A stretch of 17,448 nucleotides of DNA from NCBI GenBank assembly GCA_964504665.1, contig CAZDEH010000021.1:1-17448 (forward strand), written 5' to 3'. The DNA comes from STC-54 sp964504665. GTDB lineage: Bacteria > Patescibacteriota > Microgenomatia > Daviesbacterales > UBA10151. Position numbers and translations under genes: made by a program. The notes under the pieces are model-generated. The model did no database searches and had not been told where the DNA came from. It worked only from the letters and a program-made list of their open reading frames with translations. Of this stretch, positions 6,364 to 14,026 are shown in pieces (the stretch's first letter is position 1; every line of letters starts with the position of its first letter).

Positions 6364-8880
6364 ATGAAATATATATCGCTGCCCATCCATTTAATTACCT
6401 ATTGGTATCCCGAGAGTCTAGCCTTTTTCATCCAGGTTTGGAGGAATACTATTTTATATCTGGAGGAAGATTTAGCAGTGGGATTAATGTTGAAATTATT
6501 ATTTGTACCGCTCTTTCATGACAGCTCCATTATCGGGAAACTGCTGAGTATGTCTTTCCGAACTATTCGAATATTGTTAGGTTTATTTGCTTTTTTATTT
6601 TCTACCCTATGTATTTTTGCACTAGCGGTTTTTTGGTTTATTCTGCCATTTCTGTCCCTGTTTGTTAAAAATGAATTAGGGCTATCTTTTAAATTAATTG
6701 TTTTTTCCGGTGTTGTTTTATTTATCCACCATATAGTAGCTCACCCGCATAAGAAAATTTGGCAAATTAAAAAGGTAGAGGAAATTTGGCTGTGTAGCTT
6801 TATTAACAAAGATAAGATCGACTTGTCTACCTTACTTGTAAGTGAACGCGTTAAGAAGCTTTTAACATATTTAGAAAAAACTCCTGATGATTTTATAAAA
6901 TTCCCCAGACTTTATGCTGAAGAAGAAGTATGGCAAAAGGCCTGGGAACTAGGAAAAAAGACTAAAGCAGCTTATCTTTTAGAAGAACATTTTTTTGTGG
7001 CAATAATATTTTCCATTTTGGATATTGAAAATGATCTGATGAAAATTGGGCTAACGAAAGAAGACTTTTTAAACACTTTAGACTATTTACAGAAAAGATC
7101 AGATAAATGGCGGATGGTTTTTTTATGGGACGATGATTTTGCAGTACATCACCTTAGGGGGATTAACCGTGGTTGGCTGGGAACGCCCACCTCTAGTTTA
7201 GATTTAATTTCGGACGACTTAACGGGAATAGCAACAAAAGAGCAAATTGATGATTTCATCGGTAGAAAAGATGTTGTATCGGAGGTAGTCGATATCTTAT
7301 CCTTATCTGATAGTAGAAATGTAATTTTAGTAGGAGAATCAGGTTCGGGAAAGGGAGCGCTAGTAAACTATTTAGCAAAGATTATTATAGCCGGTGATGC
7401 ACCGTCCGCTCTGGCAACTAAACGTCTGGTATTTTTGGATTTTACCAGACTTTTATCAGGAATTAAGGAACAAGGAGATTTGGCAGAGAGAGTTAAGGAT
7501 ATTTTTGAAGAGGCAAATTTTTCCGGAAACATTATCATCTTTGTTGATGAAATCCAGAATTTTGGTTTGGGAGAAGCAGGGTCGAAGTATAATCTTTTAT
7601 CACTTCTACTTCCTATTATTGAATCTTCCAAAATTCAATTTGTTACCACTACTGAGCCTACGAACTATTCTAGGGTTTTGGAACGCAACAGTTCTTTCCT
7701 GCGGCTTTTTACCCGGGTTGATTTACCTCCCGCAACAGTGGAAGACACAGTTGAAATTTTAATAAACAAAAGCATTAATTTTGAGCGCTCACAAAAAATT
7801 AAGACCAGTATGATAGCGATCAAAAATATCGCTAAACTATCTGAAAGATTTATTCATGACCGGGTTTTACCTGACAGTGCTCTGCATATTTATAAACTGA
7901 GCCAGACAAAGGCGGAAAATGGTTGGATAACAAAAAAAGTTATTGAATCAACTATCCAAACACAAATAAAAATGCCGATTGGAGAAGGGACTGTCGAAGA
8001 TAAAAAACATATTTTAAATCTTGAGGAGACTATTCATCAACGATTAATTGATCAGGAAGAAGCCGTTTCAGCGATTGCAAATACACTCAGACGTGCCTCT
8101 GTTTCCCTGCGAGATCAAGGGAGACCTATAGGTTCATTTCTTTTTGTCGGCCCGACCGGGGTTGGTAAAACAGAACTGGCCAAGATTTTATCTGAAGAAT
8201 ATTTTATAGAAAAGGGGAATTTTTTACGTTTGGATATGTCAGAATTTCAAGCGTCGGAATCAATAACCCGGCTTTTAGGAGATGAGGATAATGAGGGATT
8301 TTTAACAGATGTAATTAGAGTTAAACCTTTCACCCTAATTCTTCTTGATGAATTTGAAAAAGCAGACAGTAAAATCCTAAACCTTTTTTTGCAGGTGTTA
8401 GATGATGGCAGACTTATGGATGGTAAAGGGAGAGTGGTAGATTTTACTAACACTGTGATCATTGCAACTTCTAATGCGGCTAGCTTAATTATTGCCGAGA
8501 ATTTACAAAACGGGAAAATCGTAGAACAGATTAAACCTCTAGTAAAAAGTGAACTGATGAAAGTATTTAGACCAGAACTTTTAAATAGATTTGATGAAAT
8601 GGTAATCTTTAAGCCTCTATCACAAACGGATTTACAGAAAATTGTGATATTAAAATTAAATATTTTAAAAGCCCAGCTTAAGCAGCAAGGATATTTAGTA
8701 GATTTTTCTGCTGATTTAATTACAAAATTAGCAGAAAAAGGTTTTGATCCGGTTTTGGGAGCCAGACCTTTACGCCGGTTAATTCAGGATACTATTGAAG
8801 CTAGGTTATCAGTGATGATTTTAGAAAACAAATTACCCAAAGGAGAAAAATTCCTGGCTACTATTCAGTTGCTGAGTTAG
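6364..8880 (+). CDS. Membrane-anchored double AAA+ ATPase of the ClpA/B/C type
   Basis: About 838 residues. Residues 1-130 carry two or three membrane helices (about 70-100 and 108-124) after a WYPESLAFFIQVW segment. Residues about 130-290 are a helical ClpN-like region ending GINRGWLGTPTSSLDL. AAA+ domain 1 has GESGSGKG (324-331) and IIIFVDE (D395-E396). AAA+ domain 2 has a normal Walker A GPTGVGKT (596-603), Walker B LILLDE (D662-E663), arginine finger in LLNRFDE (R742) and sensor 2 GARPLRR (R801). The D1 Walker A has Gly331 where the Mg-binding Ser/Thr belongs. No coiled-coil M domain lies between the AAA+ domains, and no IGF/VGF-type ClpP-docking loop follows TSNAAS. It should remodel or unfold proteins at the membrane; partner protease unknown. 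ATG at 6364 is preferred over TTG at 6352. Confidence 0.88.
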   Translation: MKYISLPIHLITYWYPESLAFFIQVWRNTILYLEEDLAVGLMLKLLFVPLFHDSSIIGKLLSMSFRTIRILLGLFAFLFSTLCIFALAVFWFILPFLSLFVKNELGLSFKLIVFSGVVLFIHHIVAHPHKKIWQIKKVEEIWLCSFINKDKIDLSTLLVSERVKKLLTYLEKTPDDFIKFPRLYAEEEVWQKAWELGKKTKAAYLLEEHFFVAIIFSILDIENDLMKIGLTKEDFLNTLDYLQKRSDKWRMVFLWDDDFAVHHLRGINRGWLGTPTSSLDLISDDLTGIATKEQIDDFIGRKDVVSEVVDILSLSDSRNVILVGESGSGKGALVNYLAKIIIAGDAPSALATKRLVFLDFTRLLSGIKEQGDLAERVKDIFEEANFSGNIIIFVDEIQNFGLGEAGSKYNLLSLLLPIIESSKIQFVTTTEPTNYSRVLERNSSFLRLFTRVDLPPATVEDTVEILINKSINFERSQKIKTSMIAIKNIAKLSERFIHDRVLPDSALHIYKLSQTKAENGWITKKVIESTIQTQIKMPIGEGTVEDKKHILNLEETIHQRLIDQEEAVSAIANTLRRASVSLRDQGRPIGSFLFVGPTGVGKTELAKILSEEYFIEKGNFLRLDMSEFQASESITRLLGDEDNEGFLTDVIRVKPFTLILLDEFEKADSKILNLFLQVLDDGRLMDGKGRVVDFTNTVIIATSNAASLIIAENLQNGKIVEQIKPLVKSELMKVFRPELLNRFDEMVIFKPLSQTDLQKIVILKLNILKAQLKQQGYLVDFSADLITKLAEKGFDPVLGARPLRRLIQDTIEARLSVMILENKLPKGEKFLATIQLLS

Positions 8881-8881
8881 C

Positions 8882-8904
8882 CACACAAGACGTCCACCTG
8901 TGTG
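8882..8904. terminator. Weak hairpin after the Clp-like gene
   Basis: CACACA (8882-8887) pairs with TGTGTG (8899-8904) around an 11-nt loop, immediately after the TAG stop. No T-tract follows, so this is not a typical intrinsic terminator; it may stabilise the 3' end or be fortuitous. Confidence 0.2.
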
Positions 8905-8998
8905 CGTATATTAGAGTGGAATCTTTAATTTTGCTAATAACCAGGAACCTTAGGTCTTGACAACGCCGATACAATTAGATGACAGTAAATAAGATATT

Positions 8999-11065
8999 AT
9001 GCAAAATTTAGTTATCGTTGAGTCACCTACGAAAGCGAGGATGCTATCCAAATACCTTGGTAGTAAGTACCAAGTAGAAGCATCAATGGGTCATTTGCGT
9101 GACCTACCTAAATCTGAACTAGGAGTTGATGTTGAACATAATTTTGCCCCCAAATATATTACCCCCAGAGATAAAATAAAAAAGGTTAATGAGTTAAAAA
9201 AACTTATTAAAGGAGCACAGCATCTTTGGTTAGCTACAGATCCTGATAGAGAAGGAGAAGCTATTGCCTGGCATCTGCGCTATCTTTTGACTGAAGGAAA
9301 AGGGGCAAGTAATATTCCTTCCAAAAGAGTAGTTTTCCATGAGATCACAGAAAGTGCTATTAAAGAAGCGTTTGCAGATCCCCGTGATTTGGATCTTCGG
9401 TTGGTAGATGCTCAACAAGCTCGTCGAGTTTTGGATCGATTGGTGGGTTACAAATTATCTCCATTACTTTGGAAAAAAGTCAAATCAGGTTTGTCTGCAG
9501 GTAGAGTTCAATCAGTAGCCTTAAGATTAATTGTTGAAAGGGAGGCTGAAATTAATGTTTTTACGGCTGTGGAATATTGGTCAATTGAGGCAGAACTAAA
9601 AACTACAGAATCACCCGCTAATAGTTTTATTGCTACTTTAATTGAAAAAGACGGGAAAAAGTTAAGTATTAAAAATAAAGAAGAAGCGAAAGGGCACTTG
9701 AAAGCTTTGGAGTCAGCAGATTATCAGGTTGCCAAGGTTATTAAGAAAGAAGTTAGAAAATATGCCTCTCCACCTTTTACCACCTCAACACTGCAACAGA
9801 CTTGTTCTAACCGTTTGGGGATGAGTGCTAAAAAAACCATGATGATTGCCCAAGCTTTATATGAACACGGCTTAATTACCTATATGAGAACTGATTCGGT
9901 AAACTTATCAATACAAGCAATTAGTGCCGCCCGGTCTTTCATTGAACAAAATATTGGGTCATCTTACTTACCTAAATCAGCTAAAATCTATAAAACAAAA
10001 TCTAAAGTAGCTCAAGAAGCCCATGAGGCTATCAGACCTACCAGTATCAACTTAACCCCGGAAAAACTCAAAACTACTGAAGGGTTATCCCGTGATCATA
10101 TTAGGGTTTATGAACTAATCTGGAAAAGAATGATGGCATCTCAAATGAGTGAGGCAGTGATGGATCAGACCACAGTTGATATTACCGCGGGTCCTGCCGG
10201 CTCGCAGCCCCATCCGACGTCCTCACTCGATGACTCGTTGCGGGCGCTCGATGGGGCGCCCCGCTTGCCGTCACCTGTTTATCTATTCCGTGTTACTGGT
10301 TCTGTGGTTAAATTTGACGGATGGCTAAAACTTTATGGGAAAGCAGTTGATGATACAGAAGAAAATAATGAAAAAGCCCAAGTCTTACCGAAATTATCAG
10401 AACATGAATCTTTAAAGCTACTACAGCTTTTGCCAAATCAACATTTTACCGAACCCCCGCCCCGTTTTAATGAAGCTTCCCTGATTAAAAAGTTAGAAGA
10501 ACTGGGAATTGGTAGGCCATCTACCTATGCCCCTATTTTATCAACTATACAAGATAGATTTTATGTTGAAAAAAGAGAGAAAAAGTTTTTCCCAACTAGC
10601 CTTGGTATCGCTGTCATCAAGTTTTTGATGCAATATTTTGCGGATCTTTTTGATTATGCCTTTACCGCAGAAATGGAAGATAATCTTGATGCAATTGCCA
10701 GTGGCGAAAAAAAATGGCAGCCAACGGTTGCTGATTTCTATGAACCCTTTGATAAAAAATTAGCAAGTGTGGAAGAGAAAGCAGAGAAAGTGAAGATTGA
10801 AGATGAAACTACAGATCAGGATTGTCCCGAATGTGGTAAAAAACTGATCATTAAATTCGGTAAATTTGGTAAGTTTTTAGCGTGTTCTGGTTTCCCTGAC
10901 TGTAAGCATACAGAAAATTTTGAGCAAAAAATTAATGCCATCTGTCCTGATTGTGGCGGAGAAATTGTCCTCCGGAAAACTAGACGTGGCAAACCATTTT
11001 ATGGATGTAAAAATTGGCCCACCTGCAAATTTGCTTCCTGGACAAAGCCCAAAAAAGCTAGTTGA
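8999..11065 (+). CDS. topA: DNA topoisomerase I (type IA)
   Basis: A 688-residue enzyme that relaxes negative supercoils by nicking and passing one strand. The TOPRIM domain begins at once with LVIVESPTKA (Glu8) and has ATDPDREGEAIAWH (Asp81, Asp83, Glu85). The active-site tyrosine is Tyr295 in LITYMRTDSVNLS. HEAIRPT and GIGRPSTYAPI are further family blocks. The C-terminus has two four-cysteine zinc ribbons (CPEC...CSGFPDC and CPDC...CKNWPTC), fewer than in E. coli TopA. Residues 400-426 are an odd insertion: 27 codons of 72% G+C sequence rich in Pro, Ser, Asp and Leu, in a strand-to-strand loop of the gate region. Without it the text reads ITAGP directly into VYLFRVTG, as in ordinary TopA. 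The start ATG fits the TOPRIM N-terminus exactly. It is probably transcribed alone; the next promoter overlaps its stop. Confidence 0.96.
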   Translation: MQNLVIVESPTKARMLSKYLGSKYQVEASMGHLRDLPKSELGVDVEHNFAPKYITPRDKIKKVNELKKLIKGAQHLWLATDPDREGEAIAWHLRYLLTEGKGASNIPSKRVVFHEITESAIKEAFADPRDLDLRLVDAQQARRVLDRLVGYKLSPLLWKKVKSGLSAGRVQSVALRLIVEREAEINVFTAVEYWSIEAELKTTESPANSFIATLIEKDGKKLSIKNKEEAKGHLKALESADYQVAKVIKKEVRKYASPPFTTSTLQQTCSNRLGMSAKKTMMIAQALYEHGLITYMRTDSVNLSIQAISAARSFIEQNIGSSYLPKSAKIYKTKSKVAQEAHEAIRPTSINLTPEKLKTTEGLSRDHIRVYELIWKRMMASQMSEAVMDQTTVDITAGPAGSQPHPTSSLDDSLRALDGAPRLPSPVYLFRVTGSVVKFDGWLKLYGKAVDDTEENNEKAQVLPKLSEHESLKLLQLLPNQHFTEPPPRFNEASLIKKLEELGIGRPSTYAPILSTIQDRFYVEKREKKFFPTSLGIAVIKFLMQYFADLFDYAFTAEMEDNLDAIASGEKKWQPTVADFYEPFDKKLASVEEKAEKVKIEDETTDQDCPECGKKLIIKFGKFGKFLACSGFPDCKHTENFEQKINAICPDCGGEIVLRKTRRGKPFYGCKNWPTCKFASWTKPKKAS
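10197..10277. repeat. In-frame GC-rich palindromic insertion in topA, possibly a coding repeat element
   Basis: These 81 bases (58 G+C) sit in AT-rich topA and are flanked by the 4-bp direct repeat CCTG (10193-10196 and 10274-10277). Removing 81 bases restores a normal TopA reading frame and sequence. Inside is an inverted repeat, GCCCCATC (10207-10214) with GATGGGGC (10250-10257), plus outer CGGC (10198-10201) with GCCG (10267-10270). The resemblance is to protein-coding palindromic elements such as those of Rickettsia. No second copy lies in this window, so being a repeat in the genome is inference. Confidence 0.55.
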
Positions 11066-11090
11066 CAAAGTCCTGGTAAATTGTAATTAT
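11062..11090 (+). promoter_or_regulatory. Promoter of the pyrG operon, overlapping the topA stop
   Basis: The -35 TTGACA (11062-11067) is consensus and overlaps the topA TGA. After a 17-nt spacer comes AATTAT (11085-11090, 4/6 to consensus), preceded by TGT, an extended -10 TGn. Predicted start is around 11096-11098, within GGG. Confidence 0.6.
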
Positions 11091-11091
11091 A

Positions 11092-11104
11092 TTGAGGGCC
11101 TCAA
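11092..11104. promoter_or_regulatory. Palindrome with GGGCC at the predicted pyrG transcription start
   Basis: TTGAGG (11092-11097) and CCTCAA (11099-11104) form a perfect 6-bp inverted repeat around a single G. It lies on the predicted start site, so it could be an operator. The transcript would begin with GGGC, the same initial bases as B. subtilis pyrG, which senses CTP by slippage at its first G residues. A C/U-rich stretch CTTTCTCC (11124-11131) follows, but I see no strong attenuator hairpin before the ATG. Confidence 0.35.
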
Positions 11105-11163
11105 AATTCTGCCAAACTGCAGGCTTTCTCCTAAGTTTTTGATTTATGTGTTTAATTTAAATT

Positions 11164-12789
11164 ATGAAATATATTTTTGTGAGTGGTGGTGTGATTTCTG
11201 GAATTGGTAAAGGAATTGCTACTGCTTCCATTGCCCTCCTTTTAAAAGCAGCTGGTTTTAAAATAGTCCCTCTAAAAATGGACCCATATCTTAATGTTGA
11301 TGCAGGAACCATGAACCCGATTGTACACGGAGAGGTGTTTGTTTTAGACGATGGGACGGAAACTGATCAAGATCTAGGACACTATGAAAGATTTATTGGA
11401 GAAAGTTTAACTAAAAATAGTATTGCTACTCAGGGATCGATTTATTTATCAGTTATTCAAAAAGAAAGAAATTTAGAATTTGATGGGGATTGTGTTGAAG
11501 TTGTGCCCCACATACCGCAAGAGATAATTAATAGGATCGATTTGGCAGGAAAATCAAAAAACGCAGACATAGTAATAATTGAAATTGGAGGGACGACCGG
11601 TGAATATCAGAACGTCTTATTCTTAGAAGCAAATAGGTTATTAAAACTGAAAAAACCTGTAGATGTCATTCATGTCCATGTTACCTTTCTCCCTGTTCCT
11701 CACTTTTTAGGAGAGATGAAAAGTAAGCCTGCTCAAATGTCTGTCCGTGATCTGAACGCTGTGGGAATTCAACCTGATATTTTGCTTTGTAGGGCAGAAC
11801 AGTCTTTAGATCAATCAAGAGTTAAAAAATTATCGATGTTTACAGGTCTTGAGCCGGAAGATATTATCTCCGCTCCTGACGTTAAAAATGTTTATGAAGT
11901 TCCTCTAAACTTTGAAACAGGCAATCTAACCACTCGTATTTTGGATAAACTTAATCTGAAAAGAAAAAATAAGGATTTAAAGGAGTGGCGTGAATTTGTA
12001 GACCTTGCTAATAAAAAAGATAAAACAAAAGTAAAAATCGGTATAGTAGGAAAGTATTTTGCCACAGGAGATTACGTCCTTACTGATTCTTATATTTCAG
12101 TTATTGAAGCTATTAAGCATGCATGCATTTGGCAAGGGTTAAAGCCAGAGATTGAATGGATTGAGGCTAAAAAATTTATTGATGGGGAATATTTAGACGA
12201 ATTAAAAAACTGCCAAGGGATTATTGTGCCGGGCGGTTTTGGGTCCCGTGATATTGAAGGCAAAATAAATACCATTAAATATTGCCGGGAAAATAAAATT
12301 CCCTATTTAGGACTCTGTTATGGCATGCAGCTTGCGGTGGTGGAGTTTGCCAGAAATGTTTTAAGTTTAAAAGGTGCTCACACAACTGAAATAGATCTAA
12401 AAACCAGATATCCAGTAATTCACATTATGCCGGATCAAGAGAAGAAATTATTGGATAAAAATTATGGAGCAACTATGAGACTTGGGGCATGGGATTGCAT
12501 TTTACAAAGTAAGACTTTGGTAAAAAGTCTTTATGGCAGAGATAAGACTTCTGAGCGACACCGCCACCGTTTTGAATTTAATAATAAATATAAAGAAGAA
12601 ATGGTCAAAAATGGTTTGGTTATAGCCGGTACCTCACCTGATGGAAAATTAGTAGAAATAATAGAGTTAAAAGATCATCCATTTTTTGTAGGAACTCAAT
12701 TCCATCCGGAACTTAAATCCAGACCCTTAGAACCACACCCTTTATTTATGGGATTTGTCAAAGCAGCTAGTACAATATCTCTGGAATGA
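11164..12789 (+). CDS. pyrG: CTP synthase (glutamine hydrolysing)
   Basis: A 541-residue enzyme that aminates UTP to CTP with ATP and glutamine. The N-terminal amidoligase domain starts KYIFVSGGVISGIGKGI and has the Mg/ATP region LKMDPYLNVDAGTMNP and IEIGGTTGEYQ. The C-terminal class I glutamine amidotransferase domain (about 290-541) has the oxyanion motif PGGFGSRD, nucleophile Cys385 in GLCYGMQ, and His514/Glu516 in FHPE, so the triad is complete. Length is normal. A leader of about 65 nt precedes the ATG without a clear Shine-Dalgarno. The stop overlaps the next start as ATGA (12786-12789). Placed first in a deoxypyrimidine operon, it supplies the cytidine nucleotides that Dcd and ThyX later convert to thymidylate. 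Confidence 0.97.
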   Translation: MKYIFVSGGVISGIGKGIATASIALLLKAAGFKIVPLKMDPYLNVDAGTMNPIVHGEVFVLDDGTETDQDLGHYERFIGESLTKNSIATQGSIYLSVIQKERNLEFDGDCVEVVPHIPQEIINRIDLAGKSKNADIVIIEIGGTTGEYQNVLFLEANRLLKLKKPVDVIHVHVTFLPVPHFLGEMKSKPAQMSVRDLNAVGIQPDILLCRAEQSLDQSRVKKLSMFTGLEPEDIISAPDVKNVYEVPLNFETGNLTTRILDKLNLKRKNKDLKEWREFVDLANKKDKTKVKIGIVGKYFATGDYVLTDSYISVIEAIKHACIWQGLKPEIEWIEAKKFIDGEYLDELKNCQGIIVPGGFGSRDIEGKINTIKYCRENKIPYLGLCYGMQLAVVEFARNVLSLKGAHTTEIDLKTRYPVIHIMPDQEKKLLDKNYGATMRLGAWDCILQSKTLVKSLYGRDKTSERHRHRFEFNNKYKEEMVKNGLVIAGTSPDGKLVEIIELKDHPFFVGTQFHPELKSRPLEPHPLFMGFVKAASTISLE

Positions 12790-13367
12790 TAATATCTCCG
12801 AAAATCATTATCGGTTTTACAGGTTTGATGGGTTCAGGTAAAGGTATGGCTGTTAGTTATCTGGTAGAAAAGTATGGTTTTAAGGCTGATGCACTTTCAA
12901 ATAGGGTTAAAGAAGAAGTTCTTAAAAAAGGAGAAGAGGTAAATAGAATAACACTACCGGAAACTGCCGGTTACTTAAGAAAAAAATTTGACCCAGATAT
13001 TTTGGCCAAAAAAACCTGGGAAAAGATGATACAAGAAAAACCAGATATGGTAGCTCTGGATGGAATTAGGAGTGTTGAAGAAACTAATTTTTTTAAAAAA
13101 TTACCCAATTTTTATTTAGTTGCTATTGAGGCAAATCAAAAGCTCCGTTTTGAAAGATTAACTAAAAGAGTAGTTCCCGGAAGAACTGAACCTCAAACCT
13201 GGGCAGAATTTTTAGCTGCTGAGCAAAGGGATAGAAATTTTGGGATGAATATTCCGGGAAGTATCAAATTAGCTGATTTTCATATTATAAATGAAGGTAC
13301 AGCTAAAGATCTTTATCAGGAGCTGGATAAAGTTTTGGAGAAAATATTATCCAATTTGCCCACTTGA
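12786..13367 (+). CDS. P-loop nucleotide kinase-like protein (dephospho-CoA kinase / UPF0200-like)
   Basis: A 193-residue P-loop NTPase. Walker A is GLMGSGKG (13-20); Gly after the Lys also occurs in UPF0200-type and adenylate-kinase-type P-loops, so it is not a defect. Further points are LSNRVKEEVLKKGE (39-52), resembling the nucleotide-acceptor helix of these kinases, a strand ending LDGIRSVEE, and a LID-like basic patch RFERLTKRVVPGR. The fold suggests phosphoryl transfer to a nucleotide or dephospho-CoA. Position after pyrG (ATGA overlap) and 41 nt before dcd makes a (deoxy)nucleoside monophosphate kinase, for example for dCMP or UMP, attractive, but the substrate cannot be read from the sequence. 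Confidence 0.72.
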   Translation: MIISPKIIIGFTGLMGSGKGMAVSYLVEKYGFKADALSNRVKEEVLKKGEEVNRITLPETAGYLRKKFDPDILAKKTWEKMIQEKPDMVALDGIRSVEETNFFKKLPNFYLVAIEANQKLRFERLTKRVVPGRTEPQTWAEFLAAEQRDRNFGMNIPGSIKLADFHIINEGTAKDLYQELDKVLEKILSNLPT

Positions 13368-13408
13368 AATATTCTTTTAGACTATCTACATTAGTTTAAG
13401 TAAAAAAT

Positions 13409-14026
13409 ATGCAATCTAATAAATTATCATTTTTACAAACAGGATCAGTTTTATCAGATAGAGATATAAAAAAAGCTATCCACGAGAAACTACTAGAGAT
13501 TAAACCATCTACTAATTTACAAATTCAACCATCATCAGTTGATATTCATATTGCTAAAATAATTATGGTTTTCTTAAGAAGACGAAATAAAGATGCAATT
13601 ATTGATTTGAAGAAACCTGTTGATGGATATATTAATTATGAAACACTTGATGAAGAAAAGGGAACAATTTTACATCCTCATGAATTTATTTTAGGAGTGA
13701 CTTCTGAATGGTTTTATCTTTCCTCTCAATTATTAGCAAATGTAGAAGGTAAAAGTAGCTTAGGGAGATTAGGACTAGTAATTCATGCAACAGCTGGTTT
13801 TATAGATCCGGGATTTTCCGGGCATGTAACTTTAGAAATAACTAATTTGACAGATCAACCAATGATTATCTATCCTAACATGGCAATAGGACAGATTAGA
13901 TTTTCAACGCTTACCAGTCCTGCTGAAAATTGTTACGGCAGTGAGAAATTAAAAAGTAAATATATGAATAGTTTTTCCAAAAATCCAAAACCAATGCCAA
14001 GCCAATACTGGAAGAATTTTAGATGA
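13409..14026 (+). CDS. dcd: dCTP deaminase, probably the bifunctional dUMP-forming type
   Basis: A 205-residue trimeric dUTPase-superfamily enzyme. The core VEGKSSLGRLGL (112-123), then HATAGFIDPGFSGHVTLEI (126-144), contains the catalytic Glu143. PNMAIGQI (156-163) and a C-terminal YGSEKLKSKY arm follow. TAGFIDPGF rather than the TAHRIDPGW of the E. coli enzyme, and GKSSLGRLG, resemble the mycobacterial bifunctional dCTP deaminase–dUTPase that turns dCTP into dUMP directly. This class call is from motif memory and is less certain than the family. Its stop overlaps dut (ATGA at 14023-14026). No good Shine-Dalgarno precedes the ATG. Confidence 0.9.
   Translation: MQSNKLSFLQTGSVLSDRDIKKAIHEKLLEIKPSTNLQIQPSSVDIHIAKIIMVFLRRRNKDAIIDLKKPVDGYINYETLDEEKGTILHPHEFILGVTSEWFYLSSQLLANVEGKSSLGRLGLVIHATAGFIDPGFSGHVTLEITNLTDQPMIIYPNMAIGQIRFSTLTSPAENCYGSEKLKSKYMNSFSKNPKPMPSQYWKNFR

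Noticed and set aside
8957..8975. TTGACA (8957-8962) and TACAAT (8970-8975) upstream of topA as a promoter pair
   Set aside because: Each is a good match alone, but they are only 7 nt apart. Neither has a convincing partner at 16-19 nt, so I do not annotate a topA promoter.
10920..11210. 96-codon plus-strand frame spanning the topA end and pyrG start
   Set aside because: It overlaps conserved parts of both genes in another frame and crosses the pyrG promoter; no family resemblance.
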